From: Lacinutrix sp. WUR7
GTDB taxonomy: Bacteria > Bacteroidota > Bacteroidia > Flavobacteriales > Flavobacteriaceae
Reading direction: 5' to 3'
DNA length: 64,000 nucleotides
NCBI RefSeq assembly: GCF_016864015.1
Contig: NZ_CP045067.1
Span: forward strand, 655,001-719,000
Of this stretch, positions 10,353 to 19,568 are shown piece after piece. A model generated the notes under the pieces. The model saw only the letters and a list, made by a program, of their open reading frames with translations. It ran no database searches and was not told where the DNA came from. The number at the start of each line of letters is the position of its first letter. Positions within the stretch are counted from its first letter, which is position 1. The position numbers and the translations under genes are program-made.

Positions 10353-10373
10353 ATGCTGAATCTAGTTCAGCAT
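10353..10373. repeat. Short palindromic hairpin
   Basis: A perfect 8-bp inverted repeat (ATGCTGAA / TTCAGCAT) with a 5-nt loop, 13 bp after the GHMP kinase stop. It is close in sequence to the hairpin at 1545-1563. It is probably a dispersed intergenic repeat that may stabilise or end the mevalonate transcript. Confidence 0.5.
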
Positions 10374-10482
10374 GATTTCGTTTGTTTACAACTTATCACT
10401 TAAATACGACACTTCAGAAACTCCCTTTTGAACATCCTTTGTTTTATCCTGAATTTTACCTTGTTAAAACAAACAAGATATC

Positions 10483-11118
10483 ATGGAAGAAACAATTAAA
10501 ATTTTCATTTACATACATGCCTTTTTTGGCGGACTAGGATTAATATCTGGAATTGGAAGTATTATAATGAAGAAAGGAAGTATTCCGCATAAAAGAATGG
10601 GAAAGCTATTTTCTATAGGGATGATAACTAGCTCCATAATTTCCATTCCTATTACTTTTATGCCAAATCACGGAAACACTTTTCTTTGTTTAATAGGTCT
10701 TTTTACTATTTACTTAGTGATTTCTGGAAACCAAATATTGACATTTAAATCTAAAAGTAAACTGTATGCTAATGCTATAGATAAAATAATTTCTGGAAGC
10801 ATGATGTTCCTATCTATAGCGATGATTTTATTTGGGCTATATGGATTATTCCAAGAAATAACTGGAAACATCCTTTATCTCATTTTTGGTGGTTTCGGAC
10901 TTTTACTAACCATAAAAGATTTTATATTCTACAAAAACTTTAAAGCGCTCAAAAATGGTTGGTTGAAAAATCATGTAGGAAAGATGATTGGAGCATTCAT
11001 AGCCTCTGTTACTGCATTTATAGTTGCAGGATTAGGCATTGGAAGCATCCTTTCTTGGATCTTACCTTCTATTATTGGAACCATTTACATACTATATTGG
11101 AAAAGGAAATTACAATAA
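10483..11118 (+). CDS. Small multi-pass membrane protein (DUF2306-like)
   Basis: A 211-aa protein with about six or seven hydrophobic helices. The first helix (IFIYIHAFFGGLGLISGIGSI) is followed by a conserved-looking PHKRMGKLFSIGM segment, as in DUF2306-like integral membrane proteins where a helix carries HxxxG and a short cytoplasmic loop carries HRxxG. No enzymatic motif is visible. It stands alone between the mevalonate genes (144-bp gap) and a strong terminator, so it may have its own promoter. The function is unknown. Confidence 0.7.
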   Translation: MEETIKIFIYIHAFFGGLGLISGIGSIIMKKGSIPHKRMGKLFSIGMITSSIISIPITFMPNHGNTFLCLIGLFTIYLVISGNQILTFKSKSKLYANAIDKIISGSMMFLSIAMILFGLYGLFQEITGNILYLIFGGFGLLLTIKDFIFYKNFKALKNGWLKNHVGKMIGAFIASVTAFIVAGLGIGSILSWILPSIIGTIYILYWKRKLQ

Positions 11119-11153
11119 ATCTATCCTAAAACAAGTTTCGAAGAACCAATAAA

Positions 11154-11187
11154 AAAAGCCCTTTCAGATTTCTCTAAAAGGGCTTTT
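11154..11187. terminator. Bidirectional rho-independent terminator
   Basis: An A-run, then a stem AAAAGCCCTTT / AAAGGGCTTTT with a 12-nt loop, then a T-run. It separates the plus-strand membrane protein gene from the convergent ppiD gene and has A/T runs on both sides, so it can work in both directions. Confidence 0.85.
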
Positions 11188-11212
11188 ATATTTATAATAC
11201 ATTATGCTATTA

Positions 11213-13336
11213 CTATTGCACTGTATTTGCTCTGTTATCTTCAATATCAGAAGCTTCTTTTAAAGCTGTGTATAATCTTGAATCTATTGCTGTTTGTTTT
11301 TGTTGTCCTACTTGGTTAGCAAAAGCTTGGTAGTTTGCTAATTCTACCGCTGGAGTAGCTTTAGTTACTTGTACCATATAAACACCGTTTTCACCAACAA
11401 TTAATTTAGAAGTTTCTCCTTCTTCTAAACCAAAAGCAGCACCTACAACTTTAGGCTCTCTACCAACACCTGTAACGGTTGGCGTTTTCATATTAACCGC
11501 TAAAGCAGTTCTTATGGTTTGTCCTTCTGCACTTGCTAAAGCTTCTAATGTAGTTGCAGAAATTCTACTTTTAATCATGTCTGCTTTTTTAGCTTTACGT
11601 ATTGCTGGTAACGCAGTAACAGATGCATCTTGTATATTCATTAAACCTGCCTTGTTTTTAGCAGTTAATTGTACTACTGCAAAACCATTAGATATTGCGA
11701 ATTTCTTAACATCACCAACTTCTGCATCTTCTTCAAATGTCCAACGAACAAGTGCTCTTTGGTTATTTAAACCAGGAATATTCTCATCTAAAACTTTAAT
11801 TCCGTTTACCGGACGAACCGCATAGTTATTTTCTTTAGCTACATCTTGAAACTTTCCGTTTGCAACTGCATTTTCAAAACTAGCAGCATCTCTAAATACT
11901 TTAGAAATGGTAGCTTCACTAGGCTCAATTTTTCTTGCAATTGTTCCTACCTTAATAGTACGTTGCATATTTTTTTGTCCTAAAATTTCAATGATATGAA
12001 AACCAAAAACAGTTTCAACAACACCAAAGTCACCAGTATTATTTTCAAAAGCAAAGTCTCTAAATTCTGGAACCATTGCATTGTATGTAAACCAATCTAG
12101 AACTCCTTCTTTTTCATTACTTACTTTGTCTGCTGAAAAATCTAATAAGCTAACAAACTTAGAAGGTGAAGATTTAACAACGTTCATAATACTATCTGCA
12201 GTTACTTTAGCTTGCTCTTTCGTTTGCACTGTTTCTGCTGTTGCAGAACGAGACCCTACAAAAGGTAATAATATATGTCTAGCTTTTACAGAATCTGGCA
12301 TTTGAGTTACTGCAACAACTTTAGAAATTTTAAAGTGGTTTGCGTCTTTATATGGTCCAAATACTTCACCTACATTTAAATTAAAAATACTATCTGCAAC
12401 TGCTGTTGGTAAATCTGCCTTTTTAATAAAACGGTTATCAAATTTAATATCTGAATTAGCATTAACAAATAGCTCGTTATCTTTAGCTTTTAAGAAACTA
12501 GAAACCGTATCATTTCTTTTTGTAATTTCATTATAAACTATTTGATCTTTTAAAAGATTTCTCAAGTTTTGTTTAATTGCATTTTCATCTTCAAGAGATG
12601 CAACTTCATTAAACTGTACATAATTGATATCTCTAGAAGCTTCTACTGTATATTGCTTCACGTGGCTGTTCATGTAATTTGTGATCTCACTATTAGAAAC
12701 AGTAACGGTACTATCTGCAATAGAAGAAAAAGGAACTTGAATAAATTTAATATCTACTTGGTCTCCTTCTAATTTATGTTGTAATTCCCCTTCAGCAAGT
12801 GTACCAACCATTCCTGCTTTAACCATGTTCACATAGTTTTGGTTAAGTGCGTTTGCAGCTACTCCTTCTTCATAATCAATCCATTGTTGGTATGCTACTG
12901 CAGAAGTCTCTTTTAAGTTAGCAATGTACTCATTCATTTTATTTTCATCAAAAACACCTGCTTCATTTTGAAAATCTGCATTATTAGCTAAGCTAGTTTT
13001 TAATAAATCACGCATTTGGTCCTTTTCAACTGTAAAACCTAAAGCATCAAATTGTGTTTCCATTACTGCTTGACGTACTTCTTGGTTCCAAACGTTATTC
13101 ATAGCTTGTGTGCTAGTTCCGTTTCCACCCATTTGACGTTGCATTGCTTCTACTTTTTGCATAAAAGCTTCACGAGTAATGTCTTTGCCGTTTATTGTAG
13201 CGACTACATTTTGTGATTTTGCTGTAAGTGCATCACTGTTTTTAAACAAATCTGCTAATACAAATGAGAATAATGCTAAAGCAATAACTGCTATTAGTAC
13301 TAATGATTGTTTTCTAATGTTATTTAAAATTGCCAT
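11213..13336 (-). CDS. ppiD: PpiD-like periplasmic peptidyl-prolyl isomerase/chaperone
   Basis: A 707-aa protein anchored by one N-terminal helix (residues 13-32, VLIAVIALALFSFVLADLF) with the rest in the periplasm. A SurA/PpiD-type N-terminal chaperone region is followed by a parvulin domain at about 345-455, starting VKARHILLPF and ending VETVFGFHIIEIL. The helical C-terminal region matches the SurA_N_3/PpiD architecture. This family assists folding of outer-membrane proteins near the translocon. It is the last gene of a minus-strand envelope run, 196 bp after the CNNM/CBS gene, so it may also have its own promoter. Confidence 0.92.
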   Translation of the reverse strand: MAILNNIRKQSLVLIAVIALALFSFVLADLFKNSDALTAKSQNVVATINGKDITREAFMQKVEAMQRQMGGNGTSTQAMNNVWNQEVRQAVMETQFDALGFTVEKDQMRDLLKTSLANNADFQNEAGVFDENKMNEYIANLKETSAVAYQQWIDYEEGVAANALNQNYVNMVKAGMVGTLAEGELQHKLEGDQVDIKFIQVPFSSIADSTVTVSNSEITNYMNSHVKQYTVEASRDINYVQFNEVASLEDENAIKQNLRNLLKDQIVYNEITKRNDTVSSFLKAKDNELFVNANSDIKFDNRFIKKADLPTAVADSIFNLNVGEVFGPYKDANHFKISKVVAVTQMPDSVKARHILLPFVGSRSATAETVQTKEQAKVTADSIMNVVKSSPSKFVSLLDFSADKVSNEKEGVLDWFTYNAMVPEFRDFAFENNTGDFGVVETVFGFHIIEILGQKNMQRTIKVGTIARKIEPSEATISKVFRDAASFENAVANGKFQDVAKENNYAVRPVNGIKVLDENIPGLNNQRALVRWTFEEDAEVGDVKKFAISNGFAVVQLTAKNKAGLMNIQDASVTALPAIRKAKKADMIKSRISATTLEALASAEGQTIRTALAVNMKTPTVTGVGREPKVVGAAFGLEEGETSKLIVGENGVYMVQVTKATPAVELANYQAFANQVGQQKQTAIDSRLYTALKEASDIEDNRANTVQ

Positions 13337-13532
13337 TTTTGGTATAAATTTTATTCAATATAGTGGGCGAAAATACCATTTTCTATTTAATAATAAAAGG
13401 TTATTTGTATAAAATGAATTTGAAATGGAATCTGTATCCGAATTTGAATTTAAAACAGCGCTTAAAGCGGAAGTTAAAACGGAAATTTTTAAGCTAAAAC
13501 TGTTTACTGATACTGAAAACTGGGACTATAGA

Positions 13533-14822
13533 CTAATCGTCTTCTAAAACTTTAAGTTCTACTAAATCTATTTTTGTATTTGAAACTTCTAAGATGGTAA
13601 ATTGAAAATTCTCTATAATTACAACCTCATCCTTTTCAGGTATTTCTTCGGTATGTGCAACAATTAATCCTCCAAGCGTTTCGTAATTTTCTTCGTCTGG
13701 CAAATTAATTTTAAACGTTTCGTTTATGTAATCGACTTCTATTCTTGCCGAAAACTTAAAATGCTTTTCGTCTAATTTTTCTTCTATCAAAACTATAGTA
13801 TCATGCTCATCTTCAATTTCACCAAAGAGTTCTTCTACAATATCTTCAACAGTCATAATACCAGAAGTCCCTCCATATTCATCTAATACAACGGCAATAC
13901 TTTTACGTTTTTTAATTAACACATTAAGCACATCATTTATTAGCATGGTTTCTGGCACAAACTCAACAGGAAGTATGATTGATTTTATTGTTTTAGGCTT
14001 TTTAAAAAGCTCGAAAGAATGTACATAGCCTAAAATATCATCTATATTTTCTTTATAGACGATCACTTTAGAGCAACCTGTTTCGGTAAAAATACTATTT
14101 AGATTTTTAAGAGATTCATTAAGTTCTACAGCAATAATCTCTGTTCTAGGTACCATTACTTCTCTAGACTTTACCTCAGCAAATTCTAAGGCATTTTGAA
14201 AAATCTGAATTTCGGTATCAATATCATCGTCCTCTTCTACAGATTCCATTTGCTCACTAATATAGTTACCTAGTTCTACTTTAGTAAAAGCTAGTTGCAC
14301 TTGATCTCCTTCGGTTTTAAAGAACTTCTTTAGTACAAAATCAGAAATCCAAAGTACAAAGTCGGAAATAAAAGTAAATAGCACATAAAATATATATGCA
14401 GGAAAAGCCAATATTTTTAATAAAGAATTGGCATAGATTTGGAAGAAAACCTTAGGTAAAAACTCCGCTGTTATTAATATTACAATAGTTGAAATTATAG
14501 TTTGTGTTAATAAACTAAAATCTACAAATAGATAGTTCACAATACTATTACTGGATGGTAACATAGAATGAAACCAATTTACCAACAAGTCTCCCATAAA
14601 AAAACCATAAACAACTAATGCTATATTGTTACCAATTAACATGGTTGCAATAAATTTAGAAGGTTTTACAGTAAGTTTAGAAAGTATTTTTGCTAAAAAG
14701 CCATCTTGCTTTTTTTCTATTTCTATATGTATTTTATTAGAAGATACATACGCGATTTCCATACCCGAAAAAAAGGCAGAAAGTATTAAACAAACAATGA
14801 TTATAACAACGTAAATACTCAT
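13533..14822 (-). CDS. CNNM/CBS-pair/CorC-domain membrane protein
   Basis: A 429-aa protein. Residues 1-190 form the CNNM (DUF21) transmembrane domain with about four helices. A CBS pair follows (about 200-330, with MVPRTEIIAVE and DEYGGTSGIMTVEDIVEELFGEI), then a CorC_HlyC domain (about 345-425). The family includes hemolysin-C-like proteins and magnesium or cobalt efflux factors; some Bacteroidota members are gliding proteins (GldE), but nothing here points to that one. It starts on the stop codon of the 64-aa gene (1-nt overlap), showing translational coupling. Confidence 0.88.
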   Translation of the reverse strand: MSIYVVIIIVCLILSAFFSGMEIAYVSSNKIHIEIEKKQDGFLAKILSKLTVKPSKFIATMLIGNNIALVVYGFFMGDLLVNWFHSMLPSSNSIVNYLFVDFSLLTQTIISTIVILITAEFLPKVFFQIYANSLLKILAFPAYIFYVLFTFISDFVLWISDFVLKKFFKTEGDQVQLAFTKVELGNYISEQMESVEEDDDIDTEIQIFQNALEFAEVKSREVMVPRTEIIAVELNESLKNLNSIFTETGCSKVIVYKENIDDILGYVHSFELFKKPKTIKSIILPVEFVPETMLINDVLNVLIKKRKSIAVVLDEYGGTSGIMTVEDIVEELFGEIEDEHDTIVLIEEKLDEKHFKFSARIEVDYINETFKINLPDEENYETLGGLIVAHTEEIPEKDEVVIIENFQFTILEVSNTKIDLVELKVLEDD

Positions 14823-15016
14823 TACTTCGCGTTATTATTGTCTTCAAATTTTTTGTTGAACTTTTTGCGAAAGAAAAACATAAATATCGCTAAAGCTGTA
14901 AAAGCCAAAGATATATAGGTTCTGTTTTTATCTATACTCCAATTAGAAACGGCATCATACAAAAATAATGCGGCGAAAAACAAGTATATATATTGAAAAA
15001 ACTTAGCGGTTTTCAT
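14822..15016 (-). CDS. Small 64-aa membrane protein
   Basis: A 64-aa protein with two hydrophobic helices (about residues 8-24 and 35-49) joined by a short polar loop and ending in a Lys-rich tail (FFRKKFNKKFEDN). It sits between lptC (43 bp upstream) and the CNNM/CBS gene (1-nt stop/start overlap), so it is almost surely translated as part of the operon. I know no function. Its position suggests a helper in envelope biogenesis. Confidence 0.75.
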   Translation of the reverse strand: MKTAKFFQYIYLFFAALFLYDAVSNWSIDKNRTYISLAFTALAIFMFFFRKKFNKKFEDNNNAK

Positions 15017-15059
15017 TTTTGATATTTAGGTTGAAAGTTATTATTAGCAAAGATAAGTA

Positions 15060-15611
15060 TTATTCCTCAAGTGTGATAATACCATCTATTTCTAAAACTT
15101 GTGCTTGTTTAAATTCGGAATCGGAATCAAACCCCTTCCCATTTATTAGGTCTCTACCTTGTCTAAAGGTTACTGGTTTGTTTGTAAACAACCATTCTTT
15201 GGTTTGATCATAGTACAATTGCTCTGCAAATAAGGTGTCTTTTTTATGTGAAGTCACCACCACATTACCTTGTAGATCTATGAGGTTTGTTTCTTTATAT
15301 GAAATAGCATAATCTGCTATAACGGTGTTTTTTTGATTTAAATCATCATACATGTGTAAGATAATACCATCAGGAAACTCATTATACCCAAAATCTCTAT
15401 TGGTAAAGTCTAGCATTTTCGGACTAATAAGATTTGCTGTTACTCTACCAGAATCTGTATATTTCAGGTTGATATTTTCAGCAATACCAATGGGTTGATT
15501 TTCTGAAACACCTATCTTTTGCACCTCGTTAAAGTTGCTTTTACATGAAAAAAGCATAGCCACAGTTAAAACTGTGGCTATGCTATTTATATATAAACTT
15601 TTATTTTGCAT
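15060..15611 (-). CDS. lptC: LptC-like LPS-export periplasmic lipoprotein
   Basis: A 183-aa protein with a signal sequence and a lipobox-like cysteine (AMLFSC, Cys23). The body is the beta-jellyroll LptC/OstA-like repeat (GRVTANLISPKMLDF, DLQGNVVVTSHKKDTLFAEQLYYD). LptC carries lipopolysaccharide from the LptBFG ABC transporter to the periplasmic bridge. Its start overlaps the stop of the upstream TPR gene by one base (TAATG). Codons 10-19 lie inside a perfect long hairpin at 15553-15584, unusual for coding DNA. Confidence 0.85.
   Translation of the reverse strand: MQNKSLYINSIATVLTVAMLFSCKSNFNEVQKIGVSENQPIGIAENINLKYTDSGRVTANLISPKMLDFTNRDFGYNEFPDGIILHMYDDLNQKNTVIADYAISYKETNLIDLQGNVVVTSHKKDTLFAEQLYYDQTKEWLFTNKPVTFRQGRDLINGKGFDSDSEFKQAQVLEIDGIITLEE
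15553..15584. repeat. 32-bp near-perfect palindrome in the lptC leader codons
   Basis: A 15-bp fully paired stem (15553-15567 with 15570-15584) around a 2-nt loop, starting 27 nt inside lptC and covering the hydrophobic signal-peptide codons. In mRNA it would form a very stable hairpin just after the initiation region. It could slow or tune lptC translation, or mark an RNA-processing or termination point inside the operon. Confidence 0.85.
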
Positions 15612-16939
15612 TATATGCTTGGTACGGTTATACTTCTACCAATCCAACATCCAATATTAATAGTTTGTCCTGCTTTTCCAGAAGAGAAAATCTCTGACTT
15701 ACTTGGAGCTTTAGCTTCATAATTCTTAGCTAAACTAGTACTACCAGCTTTTCTTGCTTCTGCAGCAGCTAACCAGAATACAGCTCTTTTGTTAAAGTTT
15801 GTATCTCCACAACTGTTTGCACTAGCTGCATACATTCTAGCAATCTGATCGTATGGTTTTTTATCTGATGGGTTAGCAGCTAAAGATTTCATAAAGAATT
15901 CTCTTGCTTTACCGTAGCTACCTTTTTGTTTAAAGTCTCTAGCTATTGTATTGTATAACTTAGCTTTTCTAAAAGGATCCGTTTCTAAACGTAACGTTTG
16001 ATCAAAGTATTGTTGCTCTCCTGTTATTAAGTATAAGTAATATGATGTTTTTGCGTTTGGTTCAATGCTGTTTTTTTGTTTTACCACTTTAACAAACATT
16101 GGATCTTCTTTACATCCTTTTTCATATAACTTGTTCATTGCTCTTTGTAACCAAACACCATCATTCTTGTTTTCTTCGTAATCTTTTTGGTATAAAGGAA
16201 TCAAGTTTTCACAGTTTGCTCTATCTCCTAATTTTGCATCTACACTGCCTGCAATTTGATCAAACACTCTTAAATAACCTTCGTATTGTCTTTTATATTG
16301 ACCTTCTTTTTTAGTTAAAGAAGTTCCTGCTTCTTCTTTAGCAATAAGTTTATTAAGACCATCAGAGTTTTTCTCTATTTCTGTATCCATTTTATCTACA
16401 ACATCATCATATTTATTAAATAGATCTTGTGCAGATTTTTTTCCACTATCATATAAATCTACCATTAATGAGAAATAGATGTATAACGCTTTAGGATTTC
16501 TGAAGTTTTTTAAATCTGTAGTATATGCTTTATCAAATGCATTGTACACTTGTTCATCACTTAAACCTAATTCGGTTTTGTAATCATACATTAATTGAGC
16601 TTTGTCTGATAAAAGATCTCCAACTTTCGTTTTACTTGGAAAGTTCTCTAACTTTTCATCCCAAAGTTTTAAAAGGTCATTGATATAAGCAACTTTTTCG
16701 GCTCCTGTAGAATTTTCAATTTTATGCTTTAATATTTTCTCACCATCTACTGGAATTGCGTTATTAAATTTCGGGTATTTAGTACGCACTTCCATCCAAG
16801 GCTCATAAGCTGCGTCATAATTCCCTGCTTTCACATATTCGTGAAAGATCGAAAGTTTAGTCATTGCTTCTTCGTTTTGAGCAAAGCCAAAACCTAGTCC
16901 TAGAAATAAGATTATTATTAGTGTAATTTTCGTTTTCAT
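15611..16939 (-). CDS. Exported TPR-repeat protein
   Basis: A 442-aa protein with a signal peptide if started at the ATG at 16939 (MKTKITLIIILFLGLGFGFAQ); an upstream ATG at 16966 would put a charged stretch before it and overlap the preceding gene. The mature part is helical with TPR-like pairs (KLYNTIARDFKQKGSYGKAREFFMKSLAANP, KPYDQIARMYAAS). Cysteines occur in the C-terminal third. It lies between an outer-membrane protein and lptC in a coupled operon, suggesting an envelope assembly or scaffold role. The exact job is unknown. Confidence 0.8.
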   Translation of the reverse strand: MKTKITLIIILFLGLGFGFAQNEEAMTKLSIFHEYVKAGNYDAAYEPWMEVRTKYPKFNNAIPVDGEKILKHKIENSTGAEKVAYINDLLKLWDEKLENFPSKTKVGDLLSDKAQLMYDYKTELGLSDEQVYNAFDKAYTTDLKNFRNPKALYIYFSLMVDLYDSGKKSAQDLFNKYDDVVDKMDTEIEKNSDGLNKLIAKEEAGTSLTKKEGQYKRQYEGYLRVFDQIAGSVDAKLGDRANCENLIPLYQKDYEENKNDGVWLQRAMNKLYEKGCKEDPMFVKVVKQKNSIEPNAKTSYYLYLITGEQQYFDQTLRLETDPFRKAKLYNTIARDFKQKGSYGKAREFFMKSLAANPSDKKPYDQIARMYAASANSCGDTNFNKRAVFWLAAAEARKAGSTSLAKNYEAKAPSKSEIFSSGKAGQTINIGCWIGRSITVPSI

Positions 16940-16958
16940 CTTCTTAATGTTTTTGGTG

Positions 16959-18272
16959 TTAATCATATTTACTTTTTTGGAACCATCTATCGTTCAAAGA
17001 TAAACTTAATTGGAAATTAATAAAATTCTCTTGAATTAAATTTTTGTTAGTTGTTCCACGTTTACCAACTTCAAAACCTAAGTTTGCATTAGAGAATATA
17101 TTGCCAACTGGTAATCCTACTCCAAAAGATATGCCAAACTCATCTATGGACTCACCATTTACAACTAATCCTGTTTTTTCGGTTCTAAATCCGGCACGAT
17201 AAACTACACGTTTTAAATAGGATTTATATGCATTATAATCTGGGATATAAAAACCACCTAAAGAAAAGGTATTACCATTTTCGTAAGTTGTTTCTGTATT
17301 AGCAGAAGTATAAAGCGCATTACTAAACTTACTAGTTTCTTGAAAAACACTTTCCACACCTACAAACCATTTTCTGGCTTCACCAATACCAACACCAAAA
17401 GAAAAGGTAGCAGGTAATGTTAATGTAGTTTCTTTTAATCCTTTTTCTTCTAGATTTGCATCTAATGTATTTATTACAAACTCTTGTTCTGAAGTAGGAT
17501 TAATATTAATAGTATTAATAGATCTTTCGTTTTTAGATTTTAAATCACTTTTAGGAGAAAAGGTTACTCCAGAAGTTAATTCTAATTTATTACTCAATTT
17601 CGTTTTATACGTAACACCAAGATTATAGCTTAAACCACTTAAGTCTGATCTATTATCTTCTCTTGTTTGGTATTGCACTAAATCACCATCATTGTACACA
17701 TACTCAATAGTACTTCCTTCTATGTTTCCAAAATTATATTGTGCATCTACACCAACACTTAAAGCATCTGTTAATTGGTATCCTGCAGATAAGTAGGTTC
17801 TATTAACACCACCTTCCCCTTTATATTTATTGACAATTCCATCATCACTATAGTTTTCTAACTTATATCCAACAGAGGTATAAGGCATTAAACCAAAACC
17901 AATCCCTAATTTCCCTAAAGGTAACGAAACAGCTATATAATCGAAAGTGGAAGATGAAGTACGATCACTGTTAGCATCACTTTCAAGCTTTGTAGAGTTA
18001 TGACCACCTCCAACAGAAAACGTCATTGGTCTACCTTCGTCATTATATGGAAATTGCGACACATTTTTCCCTCCATAGGAGGCAGGATTTCTTAGGTTAA
18101 CATGTATACTATCTGTATAAATACTAAGCCCTCCCATACTTCTATTTTCTACTGTACCTTTAAATTTAAGGCTACCAATTCCATAAAACGAATATGGTGA
18201 AGAAGTACCTTCTTGAGCGAAACTTTGAATTGCGAAAAAAGCAATAAAAACTATAACCAGTTTTTTTATCAT
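16959..18272 (-). CDS. FadL/OmpP1-like outer-membrane beta-barrel protein
   Basis: A 437-aa protein with a signal peptide (residues 1-19, FAIQSFAQ) and a long pattern of alternating polar and hydrophobic strands. The N-terminal part has YSFYGIGSLKFKGTVENRSMGGL and VNLRNPASYGG, features of the OmpP1/FadL/TodX group in Bacteroidota. Such barrels let hydrophobic compounds cross the outer membrane, but the substrate is not predictable. It starts on the stop codon of coaX (1-nt overlap) and is followed 19 bp later by the TPR gene. Confidence 0.82.
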   Translation of the reverse strand: MIKKLVIVFIAFFAIQSFAQEGTSSPYSFYGIGSLKFKGTVENRSMGGLSIYTDSIHVNLRNPASYGGKNVSQFPYNDEGRPMTFSVGGGHNSTKLESDANSDRTSSSTFDYIAVSLPLGKLGIGFGLMPYTSVGYKLENYSDDGIVNKYKGEGGVNRTYLSAGYQLTDALSVGVDAQYNFGNIEGSTIEYVYNDGDLVQYQTREDNRSDLSGLSYNLGVTYKTKLSNKLELTSGVTFSPKSDLKSKNERSINTININPTSEQEFVINTLDANLEEKGLKETTLTLPATFSFGVGIGEARKWFVGVESVFQETSKFSNALYTSANTETTYENGNTFSLGGFYIPDYNAYKSYLKRVVYRAGFRTEKTGLVVNGESIDEFGISFGVGLPVGNIFSNANLGFEVGKRGTTNKNLIQENFINFQLSLSLNDRWFQKSKYD

Positions 18273-19000
18273 TAGTGTGTATTATATTGTAAAATAAAAT
18301 TTAATCCCTCTAAAAGGAAATTTGAGTTGGCAAATATGCTACTTTTTAATTGTTTAGACAAAAAATTAGCGTCTCCTCCTGTTAAAATAATTGTTAAATC
18401 AGGGTATTTTAACTTATATTTCTGAATTGCCCCATCCAATTCAAGCAAAACACCTTGAACAACACCAGAATGCATCGAGGTCGCTGTAGCGTCTCCAACA
18501 ATACTTTTTGGCATCTCTGTATCTAATAACGGTAAATTTGCTGTAAAATGATTTAATGCTTTATAACGCATTCGTATCCCTGGAGATATTGCACCTCCTA
18601 GATATTCATTTTCAGCCGTAATAAAATCAAAAGTAATACAAGTTCCTGCATCAATGATTAAAACATTTTTATCTGGAAATTGTTGCACAGAAGCACTAAC
18701 TAAAGCAATTCTATCAATTCCTAAGGTTTTTGGCGTGCTGTATAAATTTGTAAAAGGAATACTCGTTTCATGATTTAAGACAAGTATGTCATAATATTTT
18801 TCAAGATAAGCAATATCTGTTTTTCTTAATTTTCCAACGGAAGAAAAAATAGTTTTATTAATATTTTTATATTCTTTTCTTATCTTTCTTAATGTTTTTG
18901 AAACCTCTTTACTTTTCACCTTACAGCTATAAATCATCTTATCCTGCTGAAAAACAGCAATTTTGACAAAAGAATTTCCAACATCAATAATTAAGTTCAT
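18272..19000 (-). CDS. coaX: Type III pantothenate kinase
   Basis: A 242-aa enzyme of the ASKHA fold that phosphorylates pantothenate, the first step of coenzyme A synthesis. Visible motifs are the N-terminal phosphate loop IIDVGNSFVKIA, the central LIIDAGTCITFD, the substrate segment GGAISPGIRMRYKALNHFTANLP, and ILTGGDA near the C-terminus. Length is normal for CoaX. It is the first gene of the minus-strand envelope operon (coaX, OMP, TPR, lptC and on), a common order in Flavobacteriaceae. Confidence 0.95.
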   Translation of the reverse strand: MNLIIDVGNSFVKIAVFQQDKMIYSCKVKSKEVSKTLRKIRKEYKNINKTIFSSVGKLRKTDIAYLEKYYDILVLNHETSIPFTNLYSTPKTLGIDRIALVSASVQQFPDKNVLIIDAGTCITFDFITAENEYLGGAISPGIRMRYKALNHFTANLPLLDTEMPKSIVGDATATSMHSGVVQGVLLELDGAIQKYKLKYPDLTIILTGGDANFLSKQLKSSIFANSNFLLEGLNFILQYNTH

Positions 19001-19128
19001 ATTTTTTTCTTAAAGCTTCAAATTTACAAAATGCGTTATAAAAAATATTCTAAATTCCACTTTAATAATTACTTAAAGCCATATTTTAGATTTCAATAAA
19101 AAAAAATAAAAATTTTTTCAATTTTTCC

Positions 19129-19159
19129 TTTGTGAATAATAAAAAGGTGTCTATATTTG
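19129..19159 (+). promoter_or_regulatory. Primary-sigma promoter of tRNA-Phe
   Basis: TTTG at 19129-19132 and TATATTTG at 19152-19159 are separated by 19 nt, an exact fit to the Bacteroidota TTTG-N19-TAnnTTTG consensus. Predicted transcription starts about 15 bp before the mature tRNA. Confidence 0.85.
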
Positions 19160-19180
19160 CACTCGCAATTTTATGCTACT

Positions 19181-19256
19181 GGTGCCTTAGCTCAGTTGGT
19201 AGAGCAATGGACTGAAAATCCATGTGTCCCTGGTTCGATTCCTGGAGGCACCACCA
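19181..19256 (+). tRNA. tRNA-Phe (GAA)
   Basis: A 76-nt cloverleaf. The acceptor stem GGTGCCT pairs with AGGCACC, the D-arm carries CTCAGTTGGTAGAG, the anticodon loop is CTGAAAA with anticodon GAA, and the T-arm contains GGTTCGATTCC. The 3' CCA is encoded. A perfect promoter precedes it and a strong terminator follows, so it is a single-gene unit. Confidence 0.98.
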
Positions 19257-19290
19257 AAAAAAACCCGATTCAAATGAATCGGGTTTTTTG
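19257..19290 (+). terminator. Rho-independent terminator of tRNA-Phe
   Basis: An A-run, then the 11-bp stem AAACCCGATTC / GAATCGGGTTT with a 4-nt loop, then a run of Ts, beginning directly after the tRNA CCA end. Confidence 0.93.
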
Positions 19291-19568
19291 GTTTTTATAA
19301 CGACTATTAAATAATCAAGCAACTTATAACTAACCAATCTTCTGTAATAAACCCTTATATATTTATTTAAAACACACTGTTTTTTATGTCCGTTATTTTT
19401 TTTATCACAACTAGCATGGTAACGCATAAAAAGAGATTTACCCTTTATTATATTTTTTAAATAAAGACTAGCACAAAATGCAACCTTAAAGTAAGCTTGT
19501 TTTCTTTTATCGAATAAAACCACTAATGCAAAGCAACCATTTTACTAGAGCTTCTTTTAGCGCTTCTT
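19291..19568. other. Gene-free stretch after tRNA-Phe
   Basis: AT-rich DNA without a supported gene. A minus-strand frame across it reads through the tRNA complement (ending in the typical tRNA-antisense peptide) and is not coding. I see no repeat or attachment-site duplication of the tRNA 3' end here, so there is no sign of an integrated element. Confidence 0.6.

Noticed and set aside
13425-13547. A 40-codon plus-strand frame in the gap before the CNNM/CBS gene end
   Set aside because: It overlaps the 3' end of a real gene on the other strand, is Lys/Glu/Thr low-complexity and has no promoter or neighbour support.
19181-19256. tRNA-Phe as an integration site of a mobile island
   Set aside because: No repeat of the tRNA 3' end, integrase or phage gene was seen in the window on either side.
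19176-19523. A 115-codon minus-strand frame over tRNA-Phe
   Set aside because: Its C-terminal part is only the complement of the tRNA gene (the well-known false peptide ending ALPTELRHQ), and the rest is AT-rich intergenic DNA crossing the terminator.
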